A DNA stretch of 64,000 nt from Pseudoduganella violaceinigra DSM 15887 (GTDB lineage: Bacteria > Pseudomonadota > Gammaproteobacteria > Burkholderiales > Burkholderiaceae_D): the NCBI RefSeq assembly GCF_000425385.1, contig NZ_AUDI01000004.1, positions 434,001 to 498,000 of the forward strand, written 5' to 3'. This document shows, piece after piece, positions 54,101 through 57,410 of the stretch; position 1 is the stretch's first letter; each line of letters starts with the position of its first letter. Position numbers and translations under genes: made by a program. Below the pieces are notes generated by a model. The model made no database searches. It was not told the origin of the DNA and saw only the letters and a program-made list of their open reading frames with translations.

Positions 54101-57006
54101 ATTTCGCGGATACGCCATTCATCGTCCAGCAGGAATTGGCCGACTGGCCGTGTGCTGTGGTTGAGGAGGACGGCGCACAGCGTGAATTGCCGCGCCGTGC
54201 GGGCGTATCGTCCTTTGGCGCAGGCGGTTCCAATGCCCATGTGGTGATCGAGGAATACCGCAGCGCGGCCATGCAGCCTGCTGTTCTCAATGGCCCGGCC
54301 TTGGTTGTTCTTTCCGCGCGCAATGAGGAACGCTTGAAGGAACACGCGGCCCAATTGCTGGCGGCAATCGAAGCGGACCAGCGTCTGGCTCTGGCGGAAC
54401 TTGCCTACACCCTGCAGGTAGGCCGCGAGGCAATGGAGGAGCGCCTGGCGTTTGCCGCCGTTTCGCTGGACGATCTGAGCGCCAAGCTGCGTGCCTTCGT
54501 CGGCGGCGAGAGTCAGTTCGATGAAGTCTATCGTGGCCAAGCCAAGCGCAATAAGGAAGCCTACGCGGCGCTTAACGATGACGAAGAGCTGGCCTTGATG
54601 GTTGATGGTTGGCTCGCCAAAGGCAAGAGCGGCAAGGTGCTCGATTTGTGGGTGAAAGGCCTGGCCCTGGATTGGGATCGCCTCTATCAGAAGGGGCAAC
54701 TGGCAAGCCGCCGGCCGTCCCGTATCAGCCTGCCGACGTATCCTTTCGCCAAGCAGCGTTATTGGGTTCCCGCCGGTGCGCCAGGGCTTGCGGCCGTCAG
54801 CGCGAACCTGCATCCGCTGCTGCACCGGAACACATCGGACATCTTTGGCCTTCAATTCAGCACCCGCTTCAGCGGCAATGAATACTTCCTGAAGGATCAT
54901 CAGGTGCAAGGCGCCTGCGTGTTGCCTGGTTCTGCCCAGCTGGAAATGGCGTATCAGGCGGCTTGCGAGGGTCTGCGCATGAACGGCGGCCTGGTACTCA
55001 GGAATGTCGTGTGGACAAGGCCAGTCACCGTGGATGGGGCGGGACTGGAGATTCATATCGCCTTGACTCCAGAGGCCGATGGTTCGGTCGGTTATGAAAT
55101 TTTTGATGATGCCGACACGGTATTCAGCCAAGGCAAGGTGCTGGCCAGCCGGCAGGACCCTGGCGTCACGGTACCGAGCCACGACCTGCCGGCGCTGCAC
55201 CAGCAATGCGGCGCGGTGCGGGTAGGCGGCAAGGAGTGTCGCGCGATTTTCGAACAGGCTGGCCTGCAATACGGTCCGTCCTTCCAGGCGCTGGGAGAAT
55301 TGTTGATCGGAGGGCAGCAGGTCATGGCCCATATCTCGCTGCCCCCGATGCTTGCGGAGACTGCCGCGAATTACGTCCTGCATCCAAGCCTGCTGGACGC
55401 AGCCTTGCAGGCATCGATCGGCATGCAGCTGCAAGTGGAGGGCGAACAGGCCATGCGCCTGATGCTGCCTTTTGCCCTTGGCGAGCTGGAAGTATTCGCT
55501 CCTTGCGAAGCCGAGATGTGGGCGCTGCTGCGTTTCTCTCCCGGCAGCGGCCCGCGCGACGCGGTTCAGAAGCTGGACATCGATCTATGCTCAGCGTCCG
55601 GTGCGGTACTGGCGCGCCTGCGCGAGTTCTCTCTGCGCGCGGTGGCCAGCGCTCCGGACCCGGTTCGGACGGAGCAAAAGCCGAAATTGGAGACGGTGGC
55701 ACCTGGCGGCCGGGCTGAAACCCTGCTTCTGACTCCTGAATGGAGTACGCCGGTGGTGAGCGGCGCTGCACCGGACTTTTCCGGTCATGTCGTGCTCTCA
55801 TGCGGTGCGGGCGGCATCGATATCGGCGAACTTGAGCCACATCTTGCCGGGCGCTTGGTGTCGCAAACCGGAGACTACGCGGATGCGGCCACCACCTTGC
55901 TGGAAGAGCTGCGGCAGCTTCAGCGCCAACCCGGACCGCAAATGCTCCAGCTGCTGCTGCCGGCACGCGCCGACGCTCACACCCTGTGCGGATTGGAAGG
56001 CATGTTGCGCAGCGCTAGGCTGGAAAGCCCGCGCCTGACTTGGCAAACCATTTGTACAAATGATCTGAGCGAAGCTTTGGCGGCGTTGGCCGATGGCCGT
56101 CGCCGGGGTATTCCCGAACTGCGTTACACGCATGGCCAGGCGCACATCCGCAACTGGAAAGAGTTGCACCCGGCCGGCAATACAGCTCCTTTCTGGAAGC
56201 CGCACGGTGTCTATCTGATTACCGGTGGTGCGGGTGGGCTAGGGCTGATCGTGGCGCGTGATATCGCCCGTCAAGCGCAGCATCCCGTTCTGATCCTGAC
56301 CGGTCGTTCCGCGCTGCAGGCGCCGGTGCAGCAGGCTATGCGCGAGCTGGAGGCGTTGGGCGCCGTGATTCATTACCGCCAGTTGGACGTGGCGGACGCC
56401 GATGCGGTCACGCTGCTGGTGCAGCAAATCCCCGAGGAATTTGAAAGCCTGGACGGCATTATCCACAGCGCGGGCATTGTGCGCGACGGCCTGATCGCCC
56501 GCAAGACACCGGAACAACTGCTTGAGGTGCTTAGCGCCAAAGTCGCGGGGACGGTCAATCTGGACCAGGCCAGCCGCGACATCGATCTGGATTGCTTCAT
56601 CTGCTTCTCCTCGCTGGCGGGAGCGCTGGGCAATGTGGGACAGGCTGACTATGCGGCTGCCAATGCCTTCATGGATGCCTTTATCCACGCCCGCTCGGCG
56701 TTGGCCGCGCAGGGGCAGCGCCATGGCCGCAGCTTGTCGGTCAACTGGCCTTTGTGGGAGCAGGGCGGCATGCAGGTCGATGCGCGCCAGCGGCAGGCCA
56801 TGCTGAAGAACTTCGGCATGCAGCCGCTGGAAACGGAAGCGGGATTGCGCGCCTTGCATCAAGCGCTAGCGAGCGGGCTTGATCAGGTGCTGGTACTGGC
56901 CGGGGACGGCGTCAGGCTGCGGAAAAGCGTGTTGGGAATGGCGGATCCTGAAGGGACATCGCCGAACAGCCACATCGCAGCGATTGCGGCTGCCGATTCG
57001 AATTAA
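28660..57006 (+). CDS. giant trans-AT polyketide synthase, seven KS domains (PKS1)
   Basis: A single 9448-residue protein lacks any in-cis acyltransferase; it has only the short linker ending LPTYPFxxxRYW after KS domains. Order: KS1-DH-KR-ACP | KS2-DH-KR-cMT-ACP | KS3(0)-ACP | KS4-DH-KR-ACP | KS5-DH-ACP | KS6-DH-KR-ACP | KS7-DH-KR. The matching ACP for the last module is at the start of the next protein. No loading module precedes KS1, which begins at residue ~15. The start is the ATG 15 bases after the enoyl reductase gene, with AAAAGG upstream. DH domains keep HxxxGxxxxP and DAALQ motifs, and KR domains keep the catalytic Tyr. Predicted role: assembly of a polyene-like chain with one C-methyl branch. 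Confidence 0.96.
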   Translation: MNKENHKNQGETGAIAIVGMACRFPGAANYDEFWKNLSAGLSSVGEVPANRWDKEAFYSSDSQAKNKAVSKWGGFMDGVEYFDADFFGISGREAVAMDPQQRIMLELSWACMEDAGYDPSAFNGSRTGVYVGVFNFDYQEHLLRTLDSIEAHVSTGTHTALIPNRISHYFNLHGPSLPIDTACSSSLVALHEAVHAIRRGECEQALVGGVSVLCSPTHFISFSKTGMLSPDGSCKTFDERANGYVRGEGAAMVLLKPLAKALEDKDNVLAVVRGTARNHGGRARTVTYPNSQAQSKVVAEALSEADFPVSTLTYIEAHGTGTPKGDPIEIEGLKLAFARVAQQRGEALPEHICGVGSVKTNVGHLESVAGLAGVIKVILSMREQTLPGLVHFQKLNPRIDLDAGPFYIVDRQRDWPALRDEQGQAVPRRAGVSSFGFGGVNSHVVIEEYLPVGPQDAEQASGDAPALIVLSAKTAAGLRDQARSLLSALDTAQIQDAGIGALAYTLQVGRQAMAERLTLLTGSLPDLKEQLQAWLDAPSGSRHARSARVTAEMLTAIQNEPDSLQAVAAALAKSNLPELAQFWLHGHAIDWASLYGGTKRSRVALPSYPFAKVKYWAEAESGAVPLARAELHPLLHQNTSDLNGLRFSSQFSGKEFFFADHVVQGAKTLPGVAQLEMALRAAQTVNGRAGKLRVKDVVWARPVVVGDQPLDLHLALFQESEAEIGYEIYRESDDGEIVYGKGSLLPASPEVRLARHDLQLLQSQCSAARLSAEQCYAAFDKAGLSYGPAHRGLVDIQVGADLALAQIRLPESVQAAFGSFELHPSLLDAALQAVIGFQANAQGGLAAMGLMLPFALGSLEVLAPCAPSMWALVRRSAGSSAGDVVQKFDVELCDDDGVVCMSLGGFCLRAAGAVATADGESIRTALFQPEWTPQAPAAAQVPALARHLVMLFGGVAAAPAQISARMQGVECLSGADDADIAVAFEADACMLLERIQALGAQPGQHLIQALIPADGVGQLWSGLGGMLRCASLENPRIAVQLISVEQGQDVAQVLAENIGSDAQLLRYQDGLRLVYGWSELPSSEANRPWKDRGVYLITGGVGGLGLIFAHDIAASVRNASLILTGRSAISDAVQAEVRALEAMGAVVQYRQLDVGDAQAVNQLVQSIPEEFESLDGIIHSAGVLRDGLIHGKSAQQVREVLRAKVAGLLNLDQASRDMALDCFICFSSTSGALGNVGQADYAAANSFMDAYAQYRNGLAAQGQRHGRTLAVNWPLWEEGGMRVDAATIQEARQRTGLRPLQTSSGRAALAQAVASTASQVLVAEGEIARFKASLSQRRKTVSAGSMPAIAAGGQEKAVRYFVRLLAGTLRRQADSIDPHTQMEAYGIDSILVVELTRKLEQVFGTLSKTLFFEYQTIAALAAYFVENHGEALAAQLGETPAQAAAPVINTVIDEAPASRALASRRSGFARRSVPAASTATESSAAADVGDIAIIGLAGRYPQARNVDEFWANLSQGKDCIGEIPSERWDYKLYFDANRDANGKTYSKWGGFIDGVDLFDPLFFNISPREAERMDPQERLFLECVHAALEDAGYTRENIGRQGQTGADGSVGVFVGVMYSEYQLYGAQEQARGRNLAMLNSPASIANRISYFCNFSGPSMALDTMCSSSLTAIHLAVQSLQRGDCRVAVAGGVNVSIHPNKYLMLAQGKFISGKGRCESFGEGGEGYVPGEGVGALLLKPKAQAIADGDHIYGIIKATAINHGGKTNGYTVPNPNAQAKVIESALRGAGIDARNISYIEAHGTGTSLGDPIEIAGLSKAFRSWTKDNQFCSIGSAKSNIGHCESAAGVAGVTKVLLQLKHRQLVPSLHSRSLNPNIDFGNTPFVVQQELAPWPRPVAEDDGIKRELPRVAGISSFGAGGANAHVVIEEYADARPAAAMSGPALVLLSARDGERLQEQVRQLLAVVAQQDQIALADLAYTLQVGREAMDERLALQVTSMDDLRGKLEAILAGETQLEDVYRGQVKRTAEALGGLAGDDDMAAAVDAWVEKGKFGKLLDLWVKGLAFDWQRLYRNGATRPRRISLPTYPFARERYWVQTGTGIEGGESGSEYGGNAALHPLVQRNTSDLAGLRFSSRLSGEEFFLSQHIVNGNRVLPGVAQLEMARSAVALAAGGDCRITVSDVVWARPVIVGEDGLLLHIALYPVDESAIRFEIYADAADGEASPFSQGLAIVEDAEETQAETYDITSIREQCQRAYLGATDFYPLCERAGLEYGAAFQGVAELFLGEQQVLARIVLPDAVRTEADYTWHPSLLDAALQATLAVQADADGLPPLMLPFALEAVQELAPCSENMWALVRYSAGSSASQRVPKLDIDLCDEEGRVCLRFHAFSLRAAAANQSNAMAGNAAPKEEALLLAPVWEVAGAAVADAAPAPEMRLVLVGGTPAQHREVAALHPQAQVLSLSAGASTDVIEAALRATGPFDHLVWIVEAGEKNDDEQLIAAQEEGVITGFRLVKALLAIGMADRPLGWTVLTCQSQCVHTCDAIAPAHASVHGFIASMAKEFRRWQVRLLDMQAGAAWPWQHIFGLPFNAAGDALAWRSGQWFRQQLQEVRMAAPAGTETTYRQGGVYLIIGGAGGIGQALSEHLIRHYQAKVFWVGRRAMDGEIEQAIARLGALGPAPSYISADATDLNAMEAVRKAISARFPRLNGVVHAAIALLDRSLALMDEERLRAGLAAKVDISVRMAQVFGQLPLDFMLFCSSLLSFIKAAGQSNYAAGSTFKDAYSLQLAKRLPYPVKTMNWGYWGSVGVVASPAYRERMAQQGIGSIESQEGMLAIDALMASPLPQLGFLKVTAAMPRGGSQDLIGANRLDIHPNGYPSLAAALSEQDALPLPAGAAQLAAHRQEMDRLSLAVLWGELRAIGMFATAGSFGLSDAMASSGIRPGYARWLAHSLLCLAQAGFLQQESTDSWHVATQDPLLEHAWSEWEQRKHAWLADANLRAQTVLVETMLRALQAMLKGHTPATSIMFPNSSMELVEGVYRGSPLADYYNDVLAASVLAFIAARLRQDPSARIRILEIGAGTGGTSARVLAKLKPYAGDIDQYCYTDLSRAFLLHAEQQYGPHYPYLAYRLFDASKPLAGQDIVAGSYDLVIATNVLHATRDIRESLRNAKAALRGSGVLLLNELSSCELWAHLTFGMLDGWWLYEDEALRIPGCPSLAPAVWKTVLREEGYRHVSFPADGAHALGQQVVVAESDGITPQRNVKPVAVSTAPVVRPVAAGGGAVVPVRAAVKSAPVTQSQPTSALRDGCVLRLKKLVGQVLKMPVEKIDAASNLDQYGIDSILVLELTNGLRAALADAGMTGSLSTSLFFEHQSIDALADHFVQTESAAMRRWTGLDATQSVAASEAISQPISRPVHALPPSGGRRARASQVWRAKASGKSVEPVGQFDVAIIGLSGRYPMAENVEQFWENLKVGRNCISEIPAGRWDHSLYFDPAKGSSGKTYTKWGGFLSDIDCFDARFFHISPREAEAMSPQERLFLQEAYSSIEDAGYTPAGLSASRKVGVFVGAMNEYYGAGSRFWSIANRISWLFNFQGPSMAVDTACSSSLTAVHLALESLRSGASEVAVAGGVNLIVAPEQLVELSAMTMLSSGDQCKSFAADGDGFVDGEAVGAIVLKPLQRAIEDGDHIYGVIKGSAVNAGGKTNGFMVPNPNQQAQLVTDALERAGVNARSISYLEAQGTGSSLGDPIEVAGLSKAFRNWTEDKQFCALGSAKSNVGHCESASGMVGISKVLMQMKHGTLVPSLHAAVLNPDIDFTNSPFAVQRTLATWERGEQPRIAGISSFGAGGANAHLVIEEFIASPVDQASSGPALVVLSARTEEGLQQRVTRLLAAIGPDRIEPQMTLANIAYTLQTGREAMEERLAVLADSLDTLRRKLAAIAVGESEVDGVYRGQAKKNKEAFSLFAGDEDMDGIVATWFAKAKLDKLGELWSRGFALDWNALYVAGGVPRPSRISLPSYPFAKERYWKEKTAAAPPAIAGPAPVVLATAPAPSSALDLPVQIGQLLKAGVSAILKVAEQEIDGDTQWSEYGFDSITLTSFCNALNEQYGVGLAPTIFFEYPTLDGLASFLARERRSLFATDAPEPVPVQRAIHEPAQPLYRESSEAVAIIGMSGQFPAAPDMDAFWRVLDEGRDCIGEIPKDRWDWEAIYGDPNLEANKCNNKWGGFVDGIADFDPLFFGISPKEAELMDPQQRLMMMHVWKALEDAGYAGSALSGSDTALFIGTIASGYADRVRRAGMTIEGYSSTGSVASVGPNRMSYFLDFHGPSEPVETACSSSLVALRRGVQAIRSGASGVAVVGGVNVIVNPDLHISFNKAGMLAEDGRCKTFSSAANGYVRGEGAGMLVLKRLSDAERDGDHIYGLIRGTAENHGGRANSLTAPNPKAQAAVVSKAYEDAGIDPRTVTYIEAHGTGTSLGDPVEINGLKAAFKNLYDAAGARVESRHCGLGSAKTNFGHLELAAGVVGVMKVLLQMRHKKLVRSLHSAELNPYIDLEASPFYVVQDAREWTALRDADGKEIPRRAGVSSFGFGGVNAHVVLEEYIAPARLGPAPAGAVGIVLSARDEDRLLAQARQLLDFVSISQVQKDVALADLAYTLQVGREAMEERLAFSAASFGELCEKLARFVSGKSQDYAILRGQAKRAKDSASHGAYPSSGLEALLAEWVKGGSVDWSSRYAGSKPRRISLPTYPFAQERYWIDIGHGKQTSVSGARLHPLVQQNSSNVSGLRFSSHFDGGEFFLADHVVRGERVMPGAAQLEMALHAGKLATEGACRLRLRNVAWVRPAIASANGLQLDIALRPAEGQALSFEIQGAGQSGKGSVFSQGLLEPADASISAAAHDIQALRAHCTRRRMDGAECYTLFERMGLCYGSSFQGLSELLAGDEFALARIDLAPAMLESLQDFTLHPALIDAALQASIGLLDGSELMLPFALGSLEIMQQPGGRMWAVAQRSAGCAAGDAVQKFDIDLCGDDGLACIQIREFSLRAVTGGGQRASEASTLLQAIWRAQPAPVESTGTAYARHIVLLYGLTELDAAAIRARLPDADCRILTAEPDLAVSFESAAQALLERLQALTGGTGMSLIQLAIPAGGPSQALSGLGAMLQTAQQENPCLIGQVIEFDQGRDLPSVLLENRSSTERQIRYRHGERLVRDWSELATSGAAQWKDHGVYLVTGGAGGLGLIFARDIASAANGVTLILAGRSPMNDAIRASIRELEALGAVVQYRQLDVGDAQAVNQLVQGIQEEHEGLDGIIHSAGVVRDSFIFRKTPQQLSEVLRAKVAGTLNLDRASSDVGLDCFICFSSLSGAVGNVGQADYAAANAFMDGFAHYRNELTAQGKRHGRTLSINWPLWQEGGMQVDAATRQHLLEHFGMAPLSTADGSAALAAALGSAAPQVLVVQGDAGRMKSILQGRPPERTENQREQAMPISENLEEKASRYFVRLLSAALKLPAQRINPQAQMESYGIDSILVLDLTRALEKVFGSLPKTLFFEYQTIDALSKYFLQQHAAVLVPLLAESRSVAPNAAPVSAPAVIETQDSLRVPLAPSAAAMSDEIAIIGLAGRYPQARNIEEFWTNLSQGRDCIGEIPADRWDHTLYFDADRNAPGKTYSKWGGFMDGVDLFDPLFFNISPREAERMDPQERLFLECVHATLEDAGYTRGNVAGEGEVGVFVGVMYEEYQLYGAQEQARGNNIGLFNSPASIANRVSYYCNFSGPSMALDTMCSSSLTAIHLAVQSLQRGDCSVAVAGGVNVSIHPNKYLMLAEGKFVSAKGRCESFGEGGEGYVPGEGVGAVLLKPKAQAIADGDHIYGVIKATAVNHGGKTNGYTVPNPNAQAKVIEKALRSGGVNARDVSYIEAHGTGTSLGDPIEIAGLSKAFQNWTGDRQFCAIGSAKSNIGHCESAAGIAGVSKVLLQMKHRQLAPSLHSRSLNPNIDFSATPFMVQQDLAPWPGTQKDGVERPRIAGISSFGAGGANAHVVIEEYVAPAMERSLAGAPALVLLSARDKTRLHEQVRLLLAAVATPADIDLADLAYTLQLGREALEERLALVVHSVDELREKLQAFAADETWADDVYQGRAQRDEDGVGSLSGDDDMSSTVDAWLAKGKFGKLLELWVKGFVFDWRRLHARSARKPRRISLPTYPFSRERYWIETSAAVASGQTASALHPMVHTNTSNLAVQRFSSHFSGTEFFFSDHMVHGRAVLPGVAQLEMALFAARKAAPLQHAFRLQDVRWSRPATMDGEGLDLHIALIPHGRDEIGFEIYSEEGDDTLVYSEGMLSPVDQPDASLDLAALRELCSLNRMSREQCYALFDSLGIHYGSSFQSLAEILVGEELAIARISARDLSGAENFILHPGILDAALQATAGLALAPQAQTAMLPSSLASLTVLAPCSSGTWAVVRRQAGTAGEPVQQFNIDLCDDDGQVCVRIVGLELRAAAAQSRHQETSTPVAEASVAVAEDLQEKTQRYLARLLAAVLKLPAEKIDVKAQLEAYGIDSVMVMDLTRSLEKVFGPLSTTLFYEYRSIAALSGYFLKKHEETLLKLLDGPKAIAAPLIKSPAAKTSHAVKRRFEAGNASNDEEIAIIGLAGRYPKARNIEEFWANLSQGKDCIGEIPADRWNHELYFDADRNAAGKTYSKWGGFIDGVDNFDPLFFNISPREAELMDPQERLFLECVHATLEDAGYTRETVAGRSGKAGVFVGVMYGEYQLYGAQEQALGRQIAVSSSPASIANRVSYFCNFNGPSMAVDTMCSSSLTAIHLAVQSLQRGDCLVAVAGGVNVSVHPNKYLLLAQGKFISAKGRCESFGEGGEGYVPGEGVGALLLKSKAQAIADGDHIYGVIKASAVNHGGKTNGYTVPNPGAQAEVIESALRDARIDARSISYIEAHGTGTSLGDPIEIAGLSRAFEHWTQDKQFCAIGSAKSNIGHCESAAGIAGVTKVLLQLKHRKLVPSLHSLSLNPNIDFSDTPFVVQQQLADWPRPVSGKDAERRELPRRAGVSSFGAGGANAHIVIEEYVAPQGEAIEDGAPALIVLSARSEERLQERVLQLLAVGEVGLADLAYTLQVGREAMEVRLALVVHSLNELREKLQAVAEGRSLPEGAYRGQVKRGPDALDVLASDDDMSAAIGAWIEKGKFGKLLELWVKGLAFDWQQLYPRNAPAPRRISLPTYPFARERYWIDAGAAGRHAPAAARLHPLLHRNTSRLSLQRFSSRFSGAEFFLADHRVQGSAVLPGVAQLEMALFAAQESMDHGMALRLRNVVWSRPVQVGADGPEIHLALYPGEQGEIGFEIYSDGDGGSPLIYSEGTIVPATNVTASHDLDALRAECTLGRLSEEQCYQIFAKLGIQYGASLRGLKEVFIGEQLAVASIGLPAGASLGGFALHPALLDAALQAIVGLVAAPETGLMLPYALGSLDVLAPCSSSMWAVVRRTGGEAGDAVQQLDIDLCDQSGRLCLRFGQLELRSVPGASFVPLAEQAQVRAPVLLLRPEWRMQATAPAVADAAFSRRLVLLCGIAEEELAAAQQRLPSTEFGIVGSGHDLAEAFGAAAEQLLQHLQALNAEGGNALVQIVLARKGENQMMRGLSGMLRSAQLENPRVRGQLIEVEVGQDWLQALAANADGSAQHVRYQGGERMVQEWTGLDADGVAASWKDHGVYLITGGAGGLGLIFARDIAASASKTTLILTGRSRANEAVLVAMRELEMLGAAVDYRQADVGDAVAVQQLIDDIVQQHGRLTGIIHSAGVTRDSLLIRKTPEQLREVLRAKVAGAINLDRASLALSLDCMILFSSISGALGNVGQADYAAANGFMDAFAQRRNEQVANGERHGRTLSLNWPLWEEGGMQLDAKARQYLTEKTGLTPLATADGRMALLCSLASGEDQVLVLQGDMARIKATLLHGAVSEAAAVAPTPTPTATPAQVAHLAENLQEKATRYLVHLLSAALKLPAARIDAQAPMESYGIDSVLVLELTRTLEKSFGSLPKTLFYEYQTIASLTDYFLRNHHAALAELLGGQRVVSAQPVQPSAAGLPIPLMKSRQARLPARIAASEVDEIAIIGLAGRYPKAANVQEFWANLSQGKDCIGEIPFERWDYKQHFDPDRNASGKTYSKWGGFIDGVDHFDPLFFNISPREAELMDPQERLFLECVHATLEDAGYTRDTVAGKNGNAGVFVGVMYGEYQLYGAQQQALGQQLALSSSFASIANRVSYFCNFIGPSMALDTMCSSSLTAIHLAVQSLQRGDCAVAVAGGVNVSIHPNKYLALAQGKFISAKGRCESFGEGGEGYVPGEGVGALLLKPKAQAIADGDHIYGVIKASAVNHGGKTNGYTVPNPNAQADVIGRALREAGVDARSISYIEAHGTGTSLGDPIEIAGLSKAFASWTADKQFCSIGSAKSNIGHCESAAGIAGITKVLLQLKHGQLASSLHSSTLNPNIDFADTPFIVQQELADWPCAVVEEDGAQRELPRRAGVSSFGAGGSNAHVVIEEYRSAAMQPAVLNGPALVVLSARNEERLKEHAAQLLAAIEADQRLALAELAYTLQVGREAMEERLAFAAVSLDDLSAKLRAFVGGESQFDEVYRGQAKRNKEAYAALNDDEELALMVDGWLAKGKSGKVLDLWVKGLALDWDRLYQKGQLASRRPSRISLPTYPFAKQRYWVPAGAPGLAAVSANLHPLLHRNTSDIFGLQFSTRFSGNEYFLKDHQVQGACVLPGSAQLEMAYQAACEGLRMNGGLVLRNVVWTRPVTVDGAGLEIHIALTPEADGSVGYEIFDDADTVFSQGKVLASRQDPGVTVPSHDLPALHQQCGAVRVGGKECRAIFEQAGLQYGPSFQALGELLIGGQQVMAHISLPPMLAETAANYVLHPSLLDAALQASIGMQLQVEGEQAMRLMLPFALGELEVFAPCEAEMWALLRFSPGSGPRDAVQKLDIDLCSASGAVLARLREFSLRAVASAPDPVRTEQKPKLETVAPGGRAETLLLTPEWSTPVVSGAAPDFSGHVVLSCGAGGIDIGELEPHLAGRLVSQTGDYADAATTLLEELRQLQRQPGPQMLQLLLPARADAHTLCGLEGMLRSARLESPRLTWQTICTNDLSEALAALADGRRRGIPELRYTHGQAHIRNWKELHPAGNTAPFWKPHGVYLITGGAGGLGLIVARDIARQAQHPVLILTGRSALQAPVQQAMRELEALGAVIHYRQLDVADADAVTLLVQQIPEEFESLDGIIHSAGIVRDGLIARKTPEQLLEVLSAKVAGTVNLDQASRDIDLDCFICFSSLAGALGNVGQADYAAANAFMDAFIHARSALAAQGQRHGRSLSVNWPLWEQGGMQVDARQRQAMLKNFGMQPLETEAGLRALHQALASGLDQVLVLAGDGVRLRKSVLGMADPEGTSPNSHIAAIAAADSN
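33127..39000 (+). other. PKS1 module 2: KS-DH-KR-cMT-ACP
   Basis: KS2 (1490-1928) has Cys1665 in DTMCSSSL and intact His motifs. DH2 has His2145 in QHIVNGNRVLP. KR2 (from ~2625; GGAGGIG, Tyr2773 in QSNYAAGS) is clearly diverged from the other KRs, with HAAIALLDRSL instead of HSAGxxRD. The C-methyltransferase (~2985-3255) has the SAM motif LEIGAGTGG at ~3076. ACP2 has Ser3340. The module should install an alpha-methyl alkene. Confidence 0.92.
39001..41151 (+). other. PKS1 module 3: non-elongating KS0-ACP
   Basis: KS3 (3448-3857) keeps Cys3603 and the NVGH His, but Gln3738 replaces His in HGTGT (EAQGTGSSLGDP). It should accept and pass the chain without decarboxylative elongation. The only other domain is ACP3 (Ser4093 in YGFDSI). 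Confidence 0.88.
41152..45486 (+). other. PKS1 module 4: KS-DH-KR-ACP
   Basis: KS4 (4165-4600) has Cys4334 in VETACSSSL, HGTGT and NFGH. DH4 has His4801 in DHVVRGERVMP. KR4 (from ~5225) has GGAGGLG and Tyr5373. ACP4 has Ser5524. All active-site motifs are intact. Confidence 0.92.
45487..48558 (+). other. PKS1 module 5: KS-DH-ACP without KR
   Basis: KS5 (5610-6038) has Cys5779 in DTMCSSSL. DH5 has His6250 in DHMVHGRAVLP and DAALQ. ACP5 Ser6551 lies only 301 residues after the DH His, leaving no room for a ketoreductase. The beta-keto group would need a KR from another module or in trans before DH5 can act. Confidence 0.9.
48559..52956 (+). other. PKS1 module 6: KS-DH-KR-ACP
   Basis: KS6 (6634-7067) has Cys6804 in DTMCSSSL. 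DH6 has His7275 in DHRVQGSAVLP. KR6 (from ~7704) has GGAGGLG and Tyr7852. ACP6 has Ser8012, after a Pro/Thr-rich linker (TPTPTATPA). Confidence 0.92.
52957..57006 (+). other. PKS1 module 7: KS-DH-KR, ACP on the next protein
   Basis: KS7 (8100-8533) has Cys8270 in DTMCSSSL. DH7 has His8747 in DHQVQGACVLP. KR7 (from ~9183) has GGAGGLG and Tyr9331. The protein ends about 117 residues after the KR Tyr with no carrier domain; the ACP opens PKS2. Confidence 0.92.
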
Positions 57007-57017
57007 TGGAGAGAATT

Positions 57018-57410
57018 GTGCAAGAACAACTGAAAAAACTGCTGGTCAGCTGGGTTTCCGCGCAAATGAAGGTCAATGCACAGGATATCGACGGCGACAC
57101 GACCTTGAGCGAATACGGCTTCGACTCTGTGGCCCTGACCGGGCTGGCCAACACCATTGGCCAGCGTCTGGACATCGAGATCACCCCCTCGGTATTCTTT
57201 GAACATCCCACGCTGGACGGCCTCTCCGCTTACCTTGCGCGCGAATACGCGGTGCAGTTGGCCCCGAAATTCACGGCAGCCGTGCAGGTCGCGACGCCGG
57301 AAAATGTACGCGAAGAGCCGCGTGACATCGCGCCCGCGCGCCGTCGCGGCGGTTACGCAAGACAAGGGCAGGCTTTCGCTACGCTCGCACCGCAGACAGG
57401 TGTTGAGCCG
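57018..57410 (+). other. PKS2 ACP7, carrier of split module 7
   Basis: The carrier domain occupies about residues 1-75 with Ser37 in YGFDSVALTG, closely resembling ACP3. It stands at the extreme N-terminus, without its own KS, and so serves KS7-DH7-KR7 of the preceding protein. Confidence 0.9.

Noticed and set aside
40921..57140. ACP3 and ACP7 as beta-branching carriers
   Set aside because: The Trp expected six residues after the phosphopantetheine Ser is Phe in ACP3 and Leu in ACP7, and no HMG-synthase cassette is visible in the window.
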